A stretch of DNA of 64,000 nucleotides from Bacteroidales bacterium (GCA_900769555.1 CAAGHA010000079.1:19690-83689); one strand, 5' to 3'. Shown: positions 52,679 through 61,883, counted from the stretch's first letter. Notes: a model not told the origin generated them from the letters alone. Program-made: numbers and translations.

Positions 52679-53440
52679 TTATTCGTTGAGGAAATATTCT
52701 ACAGAAAAATTGTTTCCATCCCACATTCCATAGGAAAAATTCTGAATCCAATCGCCCAATATTGCGACTCTTTGTTTAGGGGTTATTAATAGGTCTAATA
52801 CAATATGACGATGACCAAATACATAAAAATCTATGTCATTATCTTGGGCATGTTTTTTTGCAAATTCTACTAAATATTCCTGCTTCTCGCCTAAATACTT
52901 TTCACTTTTTAATCCAATTTTCTTCTTGCGATTGTGTCTCGACCAAGCATAACCTAATGGAACAGTCAGGCGAGGATGTATCGTTTTATATAGTGCTTGG
53001 CAAGGTTTGTTTCGGAAGAATTTGCGTAAAATCCGAAAAGAAATACTAGGATCTCCAAGTCCATCTCCGTGTGCAATATAAAATTTCTTTCCATCAATTT
53101 CTGTAATAAGTTCTTTGTGATGAACTATCGCGCCTAACTCCTTTTCAAAATATCCAAACATCCATATATCATGATTTCCTGTAAATATGTGAATCTCAAC
53201 TCCATTGTCTGATAGCTCTGCCATCTTTCCAATAAATCGACTATACCCTTTCGGTACCACATCTTTGTACTCAAACCAATAGTCGAACATATCCCCAACA
53301 AAATAGATGGCTTTTGCAGAATCTTTAATGCTATCCATCCAACGGACCAATCTTCTTTCTGTATCTATTGGGTTTTCAAATATATCTAAGCCTAAATGTG
53401 CATCGGATGCAAAATAGACATTTTTCCTACTTTCTTCCAT
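52679..53440 (-). CDS. lpxH: UDP-2,3-diacylglucosamine diphosphatase-like hydrolase
   Basis: A 253-residue calcineurin-like metallophosphoesterase. Metal motifs in order: SDAHLG (about 11-16), GDMFDYW (about 49-55), GNHDIW (about 92-97), AHGDGLG and GHRH near the C-terminus. The pattern matches LpxH-type enzymes that release lipid X in lipid A synthesis; in Bacteroidota the same branch is often annotated LpxH/LpxH2. It is 6 bp after the MIP18-family gene, so both are probably in one transcript with cardiolipin synthase. Confidence 0.88.
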   Translation of the reverse strand: MEESRKNVYFASDAHLGLDIFENPIDTERRLVRWMDSIKDSAKAIYFVGDMFDYWFEYKDVVPKGYSRFIGKMAELSDNGVEIHIFTGNHDIWMFGYFEKELGAIVHHKELITEIDGKKFYIAHGDGLGDPSISFRILRKFFRNKPCQALYKTIHPRLTVPLGYAWSRHNRKKKIGLKSEKYLGEKQEYLVEFAKKHAQDNDIDFYVFGHRHIVLDLLITPKQRVAILGDWIQNFSYGMWDGNNFSVEYFLNE

Positions 53441-53446
53441 GTTTTT

Positions 53447-53758
53447 TTATAGATAACCAAGTTCTAATAAAGCCTCTTCAGACATACGTTCTTTACTCCA
53501 TTCAGGTTCAAAAACGAGCTTTATTTCTACATTTTTTACACCTTCAATCCCTTCCACTTTTTGTTTTACATCTTCTAATATAAAATCGGCAGCAGGACAA
53601 TTGGGAGCTGTCAATGTCATTTCTATAACAACATCACCATCATTAAGTTCGATGTTGTAAATCAATCCTAATTCGTATATGTCCACAGGTATTTCAGGAT
53701 CGAAAACTGTTTTTAATACCCGCACAATCTTTTCTTCTAATTCTAAGAATTCGTTCAT
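53447..53758 (-). CDS. MIP18 family (DUF59) iron-sulfur assembly protein
   Basis: A 103-residue protein with the DUF59 pattern: IVRVLKTVFDPEIPVDIYELGLIYNIEL (about 9-36) and MTLTAPNCPAADFI with the conserved Cys. The family (SufT/PaaD-like) helps to mature Fe-S proteins. I chose the start at 53758; the longer in-frame form would overlap the end of the cardiolipin synthase gene. No suf genes are next to it. Confidence 0.9.
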   Translation of the reverse strand: MNEFLELEEKIVRVLKTVFDPEIPVDIYELGLIYNIELNDGDVVIEMTLTAPNCPAADFILEDVKQKVEGIEGVKNVEIKLVFEPEWSKERMSEEALLELGYL

Positions 53759-53762
53759 AATT

Positions 53763-55178
53763 TTATAAAATTGGACTAAATAATCTGGCAAAAGATTCTT
53801 TTAGTCGTTGTTGTATTGGTCGTTTTTTCCACGTTTCAAAATCCAATTGTTTTGAACGTGAAATGTCTTCGTTATAAATTTCGGTCAAATTATTTGTTAC
53901 TTCAGAATCATAAATGGCTGCATTAAGTTCAAAATTTTGATTAAAACTTCTAAAGTCCATATTTGAACTTCCTATAAATGCAAAATCATCTATAATAGTC
54001 ATTTTGCTATGGATAAAGCCCTCTTGATATAAATAGATTTTTACTCCGGCTTTAAACATCTGATCTAGGTATGAATAAGTACTAAATAGTGTTAATGGTG
54101 CATCTGAACGATAAGGTAGTATGATTCTAACGTCAATTCCATTCAGAGCTGCAATTTGTAGTGCACAAATAATGCTTTCCGGAGGCAAGAAGTAGGGGGT
54201 TTCGATATAGATTCGACTTCGAGCTTCAGAAAATGCCTTGACGTAGCATTGCATAATGCTTTCCCACAATAAATCCGGACCACTGATAATGATTTGCATT
54301 AAACTCTTTCCCAAATTTTTCGGTGTAGGGTAAAACTTGGGATTATCAATCATTTCTTGAGATACAAAATACCAATCTTCGAAAAAACTTTTTTGTAATT
54401 CTAAAACTCCACTTCCTTCGATTTTGATATGAGTGTCCCTCCATGCTCCCCATTTTAGTCCATCAATATATCTGTCTGCAACATTAAATCCTCCGGTAAA
54501 GCCAACTTCACCATCTACAACAATAATCTTTCGATGGTTTCTGTAGTTAACTTTACTATTAATGTAGGGTAAACGTACCTCCAAGAAACTCATAATTTTT
54601 ACTCCGGACTCTTTTAAGGCTCTTATATCCTTTTTCTTTAATTTAATGCTTCCAACATCATCAACAATCATTCTAATTTCAATGCCTTCACAAGCTTTCT
54701 TTTTTAAAACATCCATTATTCGTTGTCCGATTTTGTCTGAATTAAAAATGTAATACTCTATGTTAATATGTTGTTTGGCATTGTTAATCGCTTCGACTAT
54801 ATCGTTAAATAGTTCAGATGCATTGGTGTATATTTTTACATTGTTATTTGGACATAAAAGTGCTCCACTGTTGTTGTATGCCAAATGTGCGATGCCTTTT
54901 ATGTTTTCTTTTAATTCATTATCCGAGAAAACACCCAAATCGGTTTGTTTGTCTTCTCGAAGGCGATAACTTCGCTTGTTGATAATTCTTCTCTTTCGGA
55001 ATCGTTTCCCAACTAAGATATAAAACAGGAACCCAAATATAGGAACAAAAACTAACACGAAAATCCATGCAATTGATTTTACCGGATTCCGATTTTCCAT
55101 CATCAGAAATATAATGGTGGTTAGAATGGTGTAAATGTAAACAGCTAATAGTAAAAATGTCGTTATGTCCCAAATCAT
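53763..55178 (-). CDS. cls: cardiolipin synthase (phospholipase D family)
   Basis: A 471-residue membrane enzyme. Two N-terminal membrane spans (about 8-30 and 38-58) precede two phospholipase D domains with intact HKD motifs: HRKIIVVDGEVGFTGGFN (about 217-234) and HSKMTIIDDFAFIGSSN (about 390-406). It joins two phosphatidylglycerol molecules to cardiolipin. Length is normal for ClsA. It is followed by the MIP18-family gene 4 bp downstream. Confidence 0.95.
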   Translation of the reverse strand: MIWDITTFLLLAVYIYTILTTIIFLMMENRNPVKSIAWIFVLVFVPIFGFLFYILVGKRFRKRRIINKRSYRLREDKQTDLGVFSDNELKENIKGIAHLAYNNSGALLCPNNNVKIYTNASELFNDIVEAINNAKQHINIEYYIFNSDKIGQRIMDVLKKKACEGIEIRMIVDDVGSIKLKKKDIRALKESGVKIMSFLEVRLPYINSKVNYRNHRKIIVVDGEVGFTGGFNVADRYIDGLKWGAWRDTHIKIEGSGVLELQKSFFEDWYFVSQEMIDNPKFYPTPKNLGKSLMQIIISGPDLLWESIMQCYVKAFSEARSRIYIETPYFLPPESIICALQIAALNGIDVRIILPYRSDAPLTLFSTYSYLDQMFKAGVKIYLYQEGFIHSKMTIIDDFAFIGSSNMDFRSFNQNFELNAAIYDSEVTNNLTEIYNEDISRSKQLDFETWKKRPIQQRLKESFARLFSPIL

Positions 55179-55268
55179 ATACTATAAATTTACCTCCGTT
55201 GTAAAGATAAGAAATGTTTTACTTTTTTTGTCTTTATAGTTAAAAAAACGTCTTTATTTTTAATTTTT

Positions 55269-56336
55269 TTAGGAAGTAGTGGTAACGGAATTACGATAAG
55301 TTGTTATCTGCTGATGCCCTATAAGTTCCTTTTTTATAATTTCTCCATGGGCAGTTGGTGCTATAACACCTTCTTCGATAAATAGCTGTGTGTTTGTCTC
55401 AACTCTAATTTCATCCCATAGTCCTTCGTCTAAAAAGGAATTCAATAGCATACTTCCACCTTCTACAACAATGGATTGAATTTTTAGTTCGTATAATTTT
55501 TCTTGTAAATTCTTTATGGATAATTGCCCATTATTAAAAAACGGAATGGAAATAAATTTTACATTATCTATGGTTGGAGTATTTTCTCTTTCCGTAAAGA
55601 CGATTGTAGGCACCTTTGAGTCGTAAAGGTGATAGTCAAAAGGAACTTTTAACTCTCTGTCTATCAATAGTCGAATTGGTTGTTTTCCTTTAACGTCTCG
55701 TATTGTAAGAGACGGATTATCTAGTATTGCAGTTTGTGTACCCACTAAAATTCCGGCCTCGTGACTTCTTAGTAGATAGACCAATGGCAGAGTCTCCGCT
55801 GTTGATATTTTAAGTGGTAATTTGTTATTGTTACTCCTTTTGAAATCTAAGAACCCATCAGCGGTTTGTGCCCATTTTAGGCGTGTATATGCTCTTTTTT
55901 TCGTATGAAAAACAAAAAAACGTCGATTGAGCCATGCTCCTTCATTTTCCAATACCCCACATATCACTTCAATTCCGGCATCTTGCAGCTTTTTTATCCC
56001 TCTTCCACTAACTTCGGGGAAAGGATCTTTGTTTGAGATAACCACTCTTTTTATTCCTTTCGAAATAATTAAATCAGCGCATGGAGGTGTCTTCCCATAA
56101 TGAGAACAAGGTTCTAAATTGACATATAAAGTAGACTCCTTTAGAAGTTTTTCATTTTTTACAGACCTGATTGCATTTACCTCTGCGTGCGGTCCTCCGC
56201 AAATTTGATGATACCCTTCGCCGATGATCTCTCCGTTATGAACAATTACTGATCCTACCATGGGGTTAGGGTAGGTGAATCCAATAGCTTGTTTCGCTAA
56301 TTCAAAGCATCTTCGCATATAAAATTCTTCCATCAT
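55269..56336 (-). CDS. ribD: bifunctional riboflavin biosynthesis deaminase/reductase
   Basis: A 355-residue enzyme for two steps of riboflavin synthesis. The N-terminal deaminase has the zinc motifs HAEVNAI (about 49-55) and PCSHYGKTPPC (about 74-84); the C-terminal reductase includes RLKWAQTADGFLD and VEGGSMLLNSFLDEGL. The product feeds RibA/B/E enzymes, none of which is in the window. Its ATG ATG start overlaps the stop of the sacsin-like gene, so its translation is coupled to it. Confidence 0.95.
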   Translation of the reverse strand: MMEEFYMRRCFELAKQAIGFTYPNPMVGSVIVHNGEIIGEGYHQICGGPHAEVNAIRSVKNEKLLKESTLYVNLEPCSHYGKTPPCADLIISKGIKRVVISNKDPFPEVSGRGIKKLQDAGIEVICGVLENEGAWLNRRFFVFHTKKRAYTRLKWAQTADGFLDFKRSNNNKLPLKISTAETLPLVYLLRSHEAGILVGTQTAILDNPSLTIRDVKGKQPIRLLIDRELKVPFDYHLYDSKVPTIVFTERENTPTIDNVKFISIPFFNNGQLSIKNLQEKLYELKIQSIVVEGGSMLLNSFLDEGLWDEIRVETNTQLFIEEGVIAPTAHGEIIKKELIGHQQITTYRNSVTTTS

Positions 56337-58918
56337 CTCTCTTTCTCTAAAATTTTAGTTAATATTTCTTTCATCATAGGAATCGTAATGCCATTCGATT
56401 TAAATTCGTTAACTATAGCAATCGCTTCTCGTTGTGCCGGTGTTAACAAACTGAGTTCCGGTGATAATTTAATTCCTAAAAAGAAGAGTGCGTCTGTAGC
56501 AGAAATATCATAAATATCTGAAAGATTGTTACTCTCTGAAATTTCATAAGGTGTACAAAGTTGGTATTCTTTATTATACAACCATTTTGAATTGAAAAGA
56601 GATTGAACAGCAGACGTAGATGTGATTGTTTCTTTTGTATAGTGTTTTTTCCCCTTTTCGATATAGTGGTATTCGCCTTGTAAAGATAGTCTGAATAGAT
56701 AAGAACTCTCTCTTTCTATTTCTTTCTTTAGTAATTGGAAAAATGCCGCAGACCTTTGTGGCGTAAGATGGCTTGCAAAATTTTCAAATCCAACAATTAT
56801 TTTGTCTTGGATAATTTGAGCACCTTTGTCATATTGTCGTAAACTAACCGGTTTAAGGGATAAGTGTTCCTTCGTTTGCGAAGTAGGATTGACTATGTTT
56901 TCCTTTATTATCAATCCAAAATGGACACCAATTTCAGACATAATTTGGTAAAATATCTCTCTATCTTCGGTTGGAATCTCTTGTAAAATAAATTCGTTGT
57001 CTAAGAAGAATATTTCCTTGTATTGTGAAAAATACTCTCTCATGAGGGGGGTGCTGATACAACAATCATCACCGCACTTTAAAACGCATTCGCCGTAAGA
57101 TGTATGAGCGGGTAGTATAGCACTTTTTCTTAATTGCTCAACCAATTGTTTTTTTTCATCGCAAAAGGGTGCTAATGATTTGTAACAATCAATGATTGTT
57201 TTAAAATCTAATCCTATTTGATTGAGGTCTGTAGAAGAAATTTCACCATTTTGATATCGAGGTAGTGTATATTGGAGAATTTCTGCAAGTCTGCCCGGTT
57301 CAGAAATCCCTAAATTCTTAAAAAAACGTAAACTCTTTTCATTTGCAGTTAAAGCAGGGTGAATTGATAAGAATCTATCATTAAGTCCGCTTGATAGATA
57401 GAGTTGAGGAGCAGTTGAATCGTCAGAATAAAGAGTGTAAAACGTGTTGTCATTACCCAATAAGAGTTGATTCTTTTTAAATGGAGACTCTTTAGATTGC
57501 CAGCACTCTGTGAATTTGTTTGCTGTAGCATAAAACTGTATCAACCAATTAAGTTCCTGTTTTGCTAAAAAATCCGGTGTGCATTTTGCTACCAAATTGC
57601 TGAATGATAACTGTTGTGCAATCAACTGATTTTGGTTTAAAATCTTCACTTCGTTCTCATTGTTAATAGTGCAAAAACACCACTCGTTTAATGATAAATT
57701 TAGTTCGGTAAGTTGTTTTGGTTGAAAAATTCTTTTAACATCGTCAGAACTCGTGTAAAGAGTTTCCTTTGCTGTAAAGTAATTTCCATTTAGCGAACGA
57801 AAGACGTACGCATCTTTCAAATACTCAATAAACTTATTATGAAACTTTTGAAATGGGTGTCCGCCATTCCTTTTTACGCTAAAAGGAATGAAATCCAATA
57901 TTTCATCACCAATCAGAGTCTCGTGACAGAGATATTCCAATGCTTCCACTGCTAACTTTGCTAACTGATCTTGCAGTAACTCGTTCCATTCATTGTCTTC
58001 TTTGAGTGATTCTCGATTTGAGGTCATAACAAAAGGAGCATGAACTAAAAATTTAAGTCCGGAATCTGTTTTTGTTTTGAAAAAACAATAGCAATAATCA
58101 CACTCTTCATTGGCTAATATTTTTCCCTCTTTCGTCGCATAAAATGCAACTTGATTGGGTTGCTTTTGAAAAGGATAATTTTCTGCGAATACATATAATA
58201 TATTTGTTTTTGTAGTGTTATTCGCAGTTTGAGAGAACTCCTTTAAATAAATGGATTTACCCTTGTTTTCATCTTTTTTTATAGTTGAGGATTTATACTC
58301 TCCCGTATTATTTCTACTTTCCCAGAAAATAGAGGAAATATTTTGCAAAAATAGAGTAGGAAGGTGAAGAGAAAGTAATTTTTTCTCTATCTCCTTATAG
58401 TCAGATTGGGGGTTGTTGAATGGAAGGTAAAAAAGCGTTTCACCTTGTTTCCTTTCCGATTTCTTTCTTTCACATTTTTCAGGTACAATATAATCGATTA
58501 GATCAAATGATAGAAAATCATCTTCGACGTGAGGTTGAGACGAATATTGAAAAACCGATTTAAAGCCGATGCCGAATTTACCAATTTTATCCTCTTTGTT
58601 TTTTGTGGAATTACCTACAGATGTTAAAGCGTTGAGATGTCCTTTCTCTGAATTCTCCTCTTCTTTGTCAGGATCTGATATTGTGAAAGAAATATTTCCG
58701 TTATGAAGGTATTCTAAGTGATCTTCGAAGAGGAAAATACGGATATTATTAGCATTGGCATCGTCAGAATTTTGTAGTAATTCATATAAAAAATGAGCTT
58801 GATCGGAGTATTTATCCACCAATAAGTTCCAAAATCCGGCAGCTGCAGGATCTTTAAGTTGAAGAGCCAATTTTTTTCTCTTTTTCTGAAGTTTGTCAAA
58901 GAAGAGAGAGTCATTCAT
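56333..58918 (-). CDS. sacsin-like HSP90-type ATPase protein
   Basis: An 861-residue protein. Residues about 20-200 form a GHKL/HSP90-type ATPase of the sacsin/NOV kind: FLYELLQNSDDANANNIRI with Glu47, Asn50 and Asp53 (N-box), the LHNG element near 71-74, and KIGKFGIGFKSVFQ (G-box, 111-124). SNRESLKEDNEW follows at about 300. The remaining 500 residues are mixed alpha/beta with no recognised nuclease or HEPN domain. Bacterial sacsin-like ATPases are often found in defence loci, but this one sits between a LOG-family gene (11 bp upstream) and ribD (4-bp overlap). Function is unknown. Confidence 0.8.
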   Translation of the reverse strand: MNDSLFFDKLQKKRKKLALQLKDPAAAGFWNLLVDKYSDQAHFLYELLQNSDDANANNIRIFLFEDHLEYLHNGNISFTISDPDKEEENSEKGHLNALTSVGNSTKNKEDKIGKFGIGFKSVFQYSSQPHVEDDFLSFDLIDYIVPEKCERKKSERKQGETLFYLPFNNPQSDYKEIEKKLLSLHLPTLFLQNISSIFWESRNNTGEYKSSTIKKDENKGKSIYLKEFSQTANNTTKTNILYVFAENYPFQKQPNQVAFYATKEGKILANEECDYCYCFFKTKTDSGLKFLVHAPFVMTSNRESLKEDNEWNELLQDQLAKLAVEALEYLCHETLIGDEILDFIPFSVKRNGGHPFQKFHNKFIEYLKDAYVFRSLNGNYFTAKETLYTSSDDVKRIFQPKQLTELNLSLNEWCFCTINNENEVKILNQNQLIAQQLSFSNLVAKCTPDFLAKQELNWLIQFYATANKFTECWQSKESPFKKNQLLLGNDNTFYTLYSDDSTAPQLYLSSGLNDRFLSIHPALTANEKSLRFFKNLGISEPGRLAEILQYTLPRYQNGEISSTDLNQIGLDFKTIIDCYKSLAPFCDEKKQLVEQLRKSAILPAHTSYGECVLKCGDDCCISTPLMREYFSQYKEIFFLDNEFILQEIPTEDREIFYQIMSEIGVHFGLIIKENIVNPTSQTKEHLSLKPVSLRQYDKGAQIIQDKIIVGFENFASHLTPQRSAAFFQLLKKEIERESSYLFRLSLQGEYHYIEKGKKHYTKETITSTSAVQSLFNSKWLYNKEYQLCTPYEISESNNLSDIYDISATDALFFLGIKLSPELSLLTPAQREAIAIVNEFKSNGITIPMMKEILTKILEKER

Positions 58919-58929
58919 AACTTTTAATT

Positions 58930-59508
58930 TTATATAGCAGCAAAATTAATTGCTTCATCATCCCAATGAGGAGCATTTTTTATGTTTTTAATCACCTCTT
59001 CAGCAGAGGATACATAAACCCACATCTTTTTATGTTCTTCTCTCATAAAATTTTCTGAGATAGCTTTCTCTAACATTTCAATCAATGGATCGAAGTAGTG
59101 GTTTACATTTAAAATTATTATAGGTTTGTTGAATATGGATAGTTGTTTCCAAGTTATTATTTCCATCAATTCTTCTAGTGTTCCACAGCCACCGGGCAAA
59201 GCAATGGCGGCATCAACATCTTTTATCATGCGTTGCTTGCGTTCATGCATTGTGTCAACTTCAATTTGTTTGACATTGGGATTTCCCCAGCCTTTTTCTA
59301 CCATGAATTTAGGTATGATTCCTGTTATTTCTCCACTATTTTTGCACATAGCATCTGCTAATTCGCCCATTAATCCTACACTTCCGCCACCATAATTACA
59401 GGCAATACCTTCTTTAGACAAGATAGACCCTAACAGAAACGCTTCTTTCTTATAAATGGAATCAACCTTGGAACTTGATGCACAATAAACACATACTCTC
59501 TTTATCAT
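58930..59508 (-). CDS. LOG family protein (TIGR00730 Rossmann fold)
   Basis: A 192-residue protein with the family motif PGGCGTLEELMEIITW (about 105-120) and the N-terminal VCVYCASSSKVDSIY. LOG proteins hydrolyse nucleoside 5'-monophosphates, releasing the base and ribose 5-phosphate; some act on cytokinin ribotides. First gene of the LOG / sacsin-like / ribD operon. A minus-strand TATATTTG box is at 59548-59541. Confidence 0.92.
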   Translation of the reverse strand: MIKRVCVYCASSSKVDSIYKKEAFLLGSILSKEGIACNYGGGSVGLMGELADAMCKNSGEITGIIPKFMVEKGWGNPNVKQIEVDTMHERKQRMIKDVDAAIALPGGCGTLEELMEIITWKQLSIFNKPIIILNVNHYFDPLIEMLEKAISENFMREEHKKMWVYVSSAEEVIKNIKNAPHWDDEAINFAAI

Positions 59509-59540
59509 ATTTACTATATCTATATTTCTTCCTAAATCTA

Positions 59541-59568
59541 CAAATATAGTGAATTATTTTTATCTTTG
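59541..59568. promoter_or_regulatory. overlapping divergent promoters
   Basis: Minus-strand -7 box TATATTTG (59548-59541) serves the LOG operon. Plus-strand -7 box TATCTTTG (59561-59568) serves the flippase gene. Only 12 bp separate them, so the two transcription starts exclude each other or are co-regulated. Confidence 0.5.
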
Positions 59569-59575
59569 CGGTATT

Positions 59576-61009
59576 ATGACAAAGGACTTAAAAAAACGGA
59601 CTATTTCTTCAATTTTATGGAATGCTTTTGATAAAGTGGGATTCCAATTGGTTGCTTTTTTGGTTGGTTTAGTAACTTTACGATTGTTAACCCCAAGGGA
59701 TTTTGGGATAATAGGAGCATTGACAATTTTTACTGCATTGTCTAATATATTGATAGAGAGTGGATTTACTTCTGCAATGATTAGAAGGAGGAATAATACG
59801 AATGCAGAATATGTTGCAGTTCTTTGTTTTAATCTTATATTGAGTTTATTTTTATATATTCTTTTGGTATATAACTCAGAAGCTATTGCAAAATATTATT
59901 GTATCCCTGAATTGGAGGATTTGTCGTCTTTCCTTTTTTTGGGGATTCTACTTAATTCGTTAGGAATTGTTCAGAATATTGTTTTAACGAAGCGATTAGA
60001 ATTTAAAAAGTTGTCTATCCCAAACATTACTTCTGCAGTGGTGTCTGGGGTGGTAGTTGTTGTTTTGATTTTTCAAGGGTATGGTTATTGGGCATTAGCT
60101 TGGCAGATTGTTTTGCAATTTGCGGTAAAATCTGTGATGTTGTGGATTTTAAGCGATTGGCGTCCTCGAGAAAAACCTAATTTTAGGGTTATAAAAGAGT
60201 TGTTTTTATTTAGTTTCTCTCTAATAGCAACAAATTTGATGAATACTTTCGTTCGTTATGTTTATAACCCTGTAATAGGACGCAATTTTGGAGAGGAAAG
60301 ATTAGGTTATTATTCAGAAGCTTACAAATTCTTTTTTTTGCCTAGTTCGATAGTATCTAGTACTTTTGTGGGGGTTGCCTATCCTGTCTTATCGGAACTG
60401 AATGGTGATGATAGTCGTCAACTTCTTTATTTGAGAAAAATTGTAAAGTTGATTGCCTATTCAATATTTCCCCTTTTGTTTGGTGCGATGGCATGTTTTG
60501 ATCATTTGGTACACGTTGTATTGACTGAAAAGTGGATGCCTATTGTCCCTTATTTTCGTTTGATGGCTGTTGGTGGAGTTATAATTCCTTTTCACTCTCT
60601 TTGTTTGAGTGTTCTTACTTTAAAGGGATTCCCCCGAAGAGCTTTTGTTATGGAATTGCTTAAGAATACATTATTGGTTTTGCCTCTTTTTTTCTTACGT
60701 AACGATTTCGAGATTATATTATTACTATTTTCTCTATTTTCTGTGTTATCATATATTGTAGATATGTTCTTTTTAAAAATAGTTGTGGATTATAAAATTG
60801 TTCAGCAATTGAAAGATATTTTTCCATATTTGTTTTTATCGTTGGTAATGTCTGTTGTTGTCTATTGCGTAAATTTTATAAATTGTTCAGAGTGGCTCAC
60901 ATTACTTCTGCAAATAATTGTTGGAATTTTACTTTATTTTGGTTATAACCATTTGTTGGGGTCTCGTATTCAACGAGATATGTTTGAAACAATTTTAAAA
61001 ATTAGATAA
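59576..61009 (+). CDS. Wzx-type polysaccharide flippase
   Basis: A 477-residue membrane protein of the MOP/Wzx superfamily with about 12-14 hydrophobic segments. RTISSILWNAFDKVGFQLVAFLVGLVTLRLLTPRDFGIIGA is the usual N-terminus of the lipopolysaccharide-biosynthesis flippase group, and the GRNFGEERLGYYSEAYKF stretch is typical. It should move lipid-linked oligosaccharide across the inner membrane. No glycosyltransferase genes are beside it. I chose ATG 59576; it lies only 8 bp after the -7 box, so the mRNA may have almost no leader. A GTG at 59549 is upstream of the promoter. Confidence 0.88.
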   Translation: MTKDLKKRTISSILWNAFDKVGFQLVAFLVGLVTLRLLTPRDFGIIGALTIFTALSNILIESGFTSAMIRRRNNTNAEYVAVLCFNLILSLFLYILLVYNSEAIAKYYCIPELEDLSSFLFLGILLNSLGIVQNIVLTKRLEFKKLSIPNITSAVVSGVVVVVLIFQGYGYWALAWQIVLQFAVKSVMLWILSDWRPREKPNFRVIKELFLFSFSLIATNLMNTFVRYVYNPVIGRNFGEERLGYYSEAYKFFFLPSSIVSSTFVGVAYPVLSELNGDDSRQLLYLRKIVKLIAYSIFPLLFGAMACFDHLVHVVLTEKWMPIVPYFRLMAVGGVIIPFHSLCLSVLTLKGFPRRAFVMELLKNTLLVLPLFFLRNDFEIILLLFSLFSVLSYIVDMFFLKIVVDYKIVQQLKDIFPYLFLSLVMSVVVYCVNFINCSEWLTLLLQIIVGILLYFGYNHLLGSRIQRDMFETILKIR

Positions 61010-61678
61010 ATCAAGCGTAACTTCTCCTGCTATATTGCGCTTGTCTTCATTTATCTTTGTTAAGATATTTATAACATCTTCTGACTTTGTTTCCCGCAAC
61101 GACTGTTACATGGTTTTACTCTCGTGTGTGTGCATCTCTATTTGTACAACTCCCCGTTGGATATTTTAGAAGTTGTTTAAATTTTATTTCGAGCATATTT
61201 GAGAGTGATTTTTAAGATTATTTTTATTATTCTTTTGCAGTTAATAGTACTCTATTCTCAAAAAAGAATATTAAAAATAGGCTAAATAACGCCTCAAAGA
61301 TGCTGAAAAAAATAGTAAAACTCAAAAACAATTTAACAATAAAATTTAAACAGCTTCTTAGAAAAGTCGCAAATTCTTTTGAGTAACGAGTACCTTTTTC
61401 TGTTACACAGATTTGTTCCAAGATATTCTCTCTGGATTACTTATTCTTTCTCCTTTTACTTCGTAATTTTAGAATCACTTTATGCTCTCTTATGGGGAAA
61501 TCTGTAACCAATACAGCTTCCGTAAAACATAGAGATTCATATCTTTCATTCGCTTGGTACTTTTTATTCATACGTTTATCTAAATGAATTGTCATTGACA
61601 TTGCGTCAATATCCGTTCATCTGTTTCTTTTTTAACTATCTCAAAACGTTCTAGTATATATCTTTCTCGGAAGTACTA
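61010..61678 (-). pseudogene. decayed ISL3/ISAon1-like transposase
   Basis: Three minus-strand fragments are in the right order. 61675-61595 reads ILERFEIVKKETDERILTQC. After a frameshift, 61616-61440 reads ERYESLCFTEAVLVTDFPIR then EHKVILKLRSKRRK. An in-frame TAA (61439-61437) follows, then TEKGTRYSKEFATFLRS to about 61358. The TDFPIR...KRRR and KGT..S.EFA.FL pattern is that of the short N-terminal ORF of ISAon1-type elements. A third piece (61105-61010) reads TKSEDVINILTKINEDKRNI then AGEVTLD, like the start of an ISL3-type catalytic domain, and is cut off at the flippase gene. Recognised by pattern only. Confidence 0.6.
61169..61357. mobile_element. 189-bp inverted-repeat element (MITE-like)
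   Basis: The ends are 20-bp inverted repeats, GAAGTTGTTTAAATTTTATT (61169-61188) and its complement at 61338-61357, with one mismatch. TTA flanks both sides (61166-61168 and 61358-61360), a possible 3-bp target duplication. The interior is A/T-rich and codes for nothing convincing. It separates the two halves of the transposase relic. Confidence 0.55.
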
Positions 61679-61745
61679 TACGAGTCACTTGTTCTAATAA
61701 TTTACCCGCTCAAAAAACACTACTGAACAGATAAAAGACGCTTTA

Positions 61746-61780
61746 GTAAAAAAAGACAAGCCTAACAAGACTTGTCTTTT
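61746..61780 (-). terminator. terminator of the U32 peptidase gene
   Basis: AAAAGACAAG (61751-61760) pairs with CTTGTCTTTT (61771-61780). Read on the minus strand a run of T follows. About 105 bp after the stop at 61884. Confidence 0.8.
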
Positions 61781-61883
61781 AGAAAACCATAAACCTTATT
61801 GTATAACCATTGATTTCACAATCAGTGCAAATGTAACTAATTAATATTTAAATGCAAAGGATTTTTCATCTTTTTATTAACAA

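Noticed and set aside
61227..61421. A 64-codon minus-strand frame as a real small membrane protein
   Set aside because: The first half is the transposase N-terminal pattern (TEKGTRYSKEFATFL); the hydrophobic rest is the A/T-rich inverted-repeat element read through.
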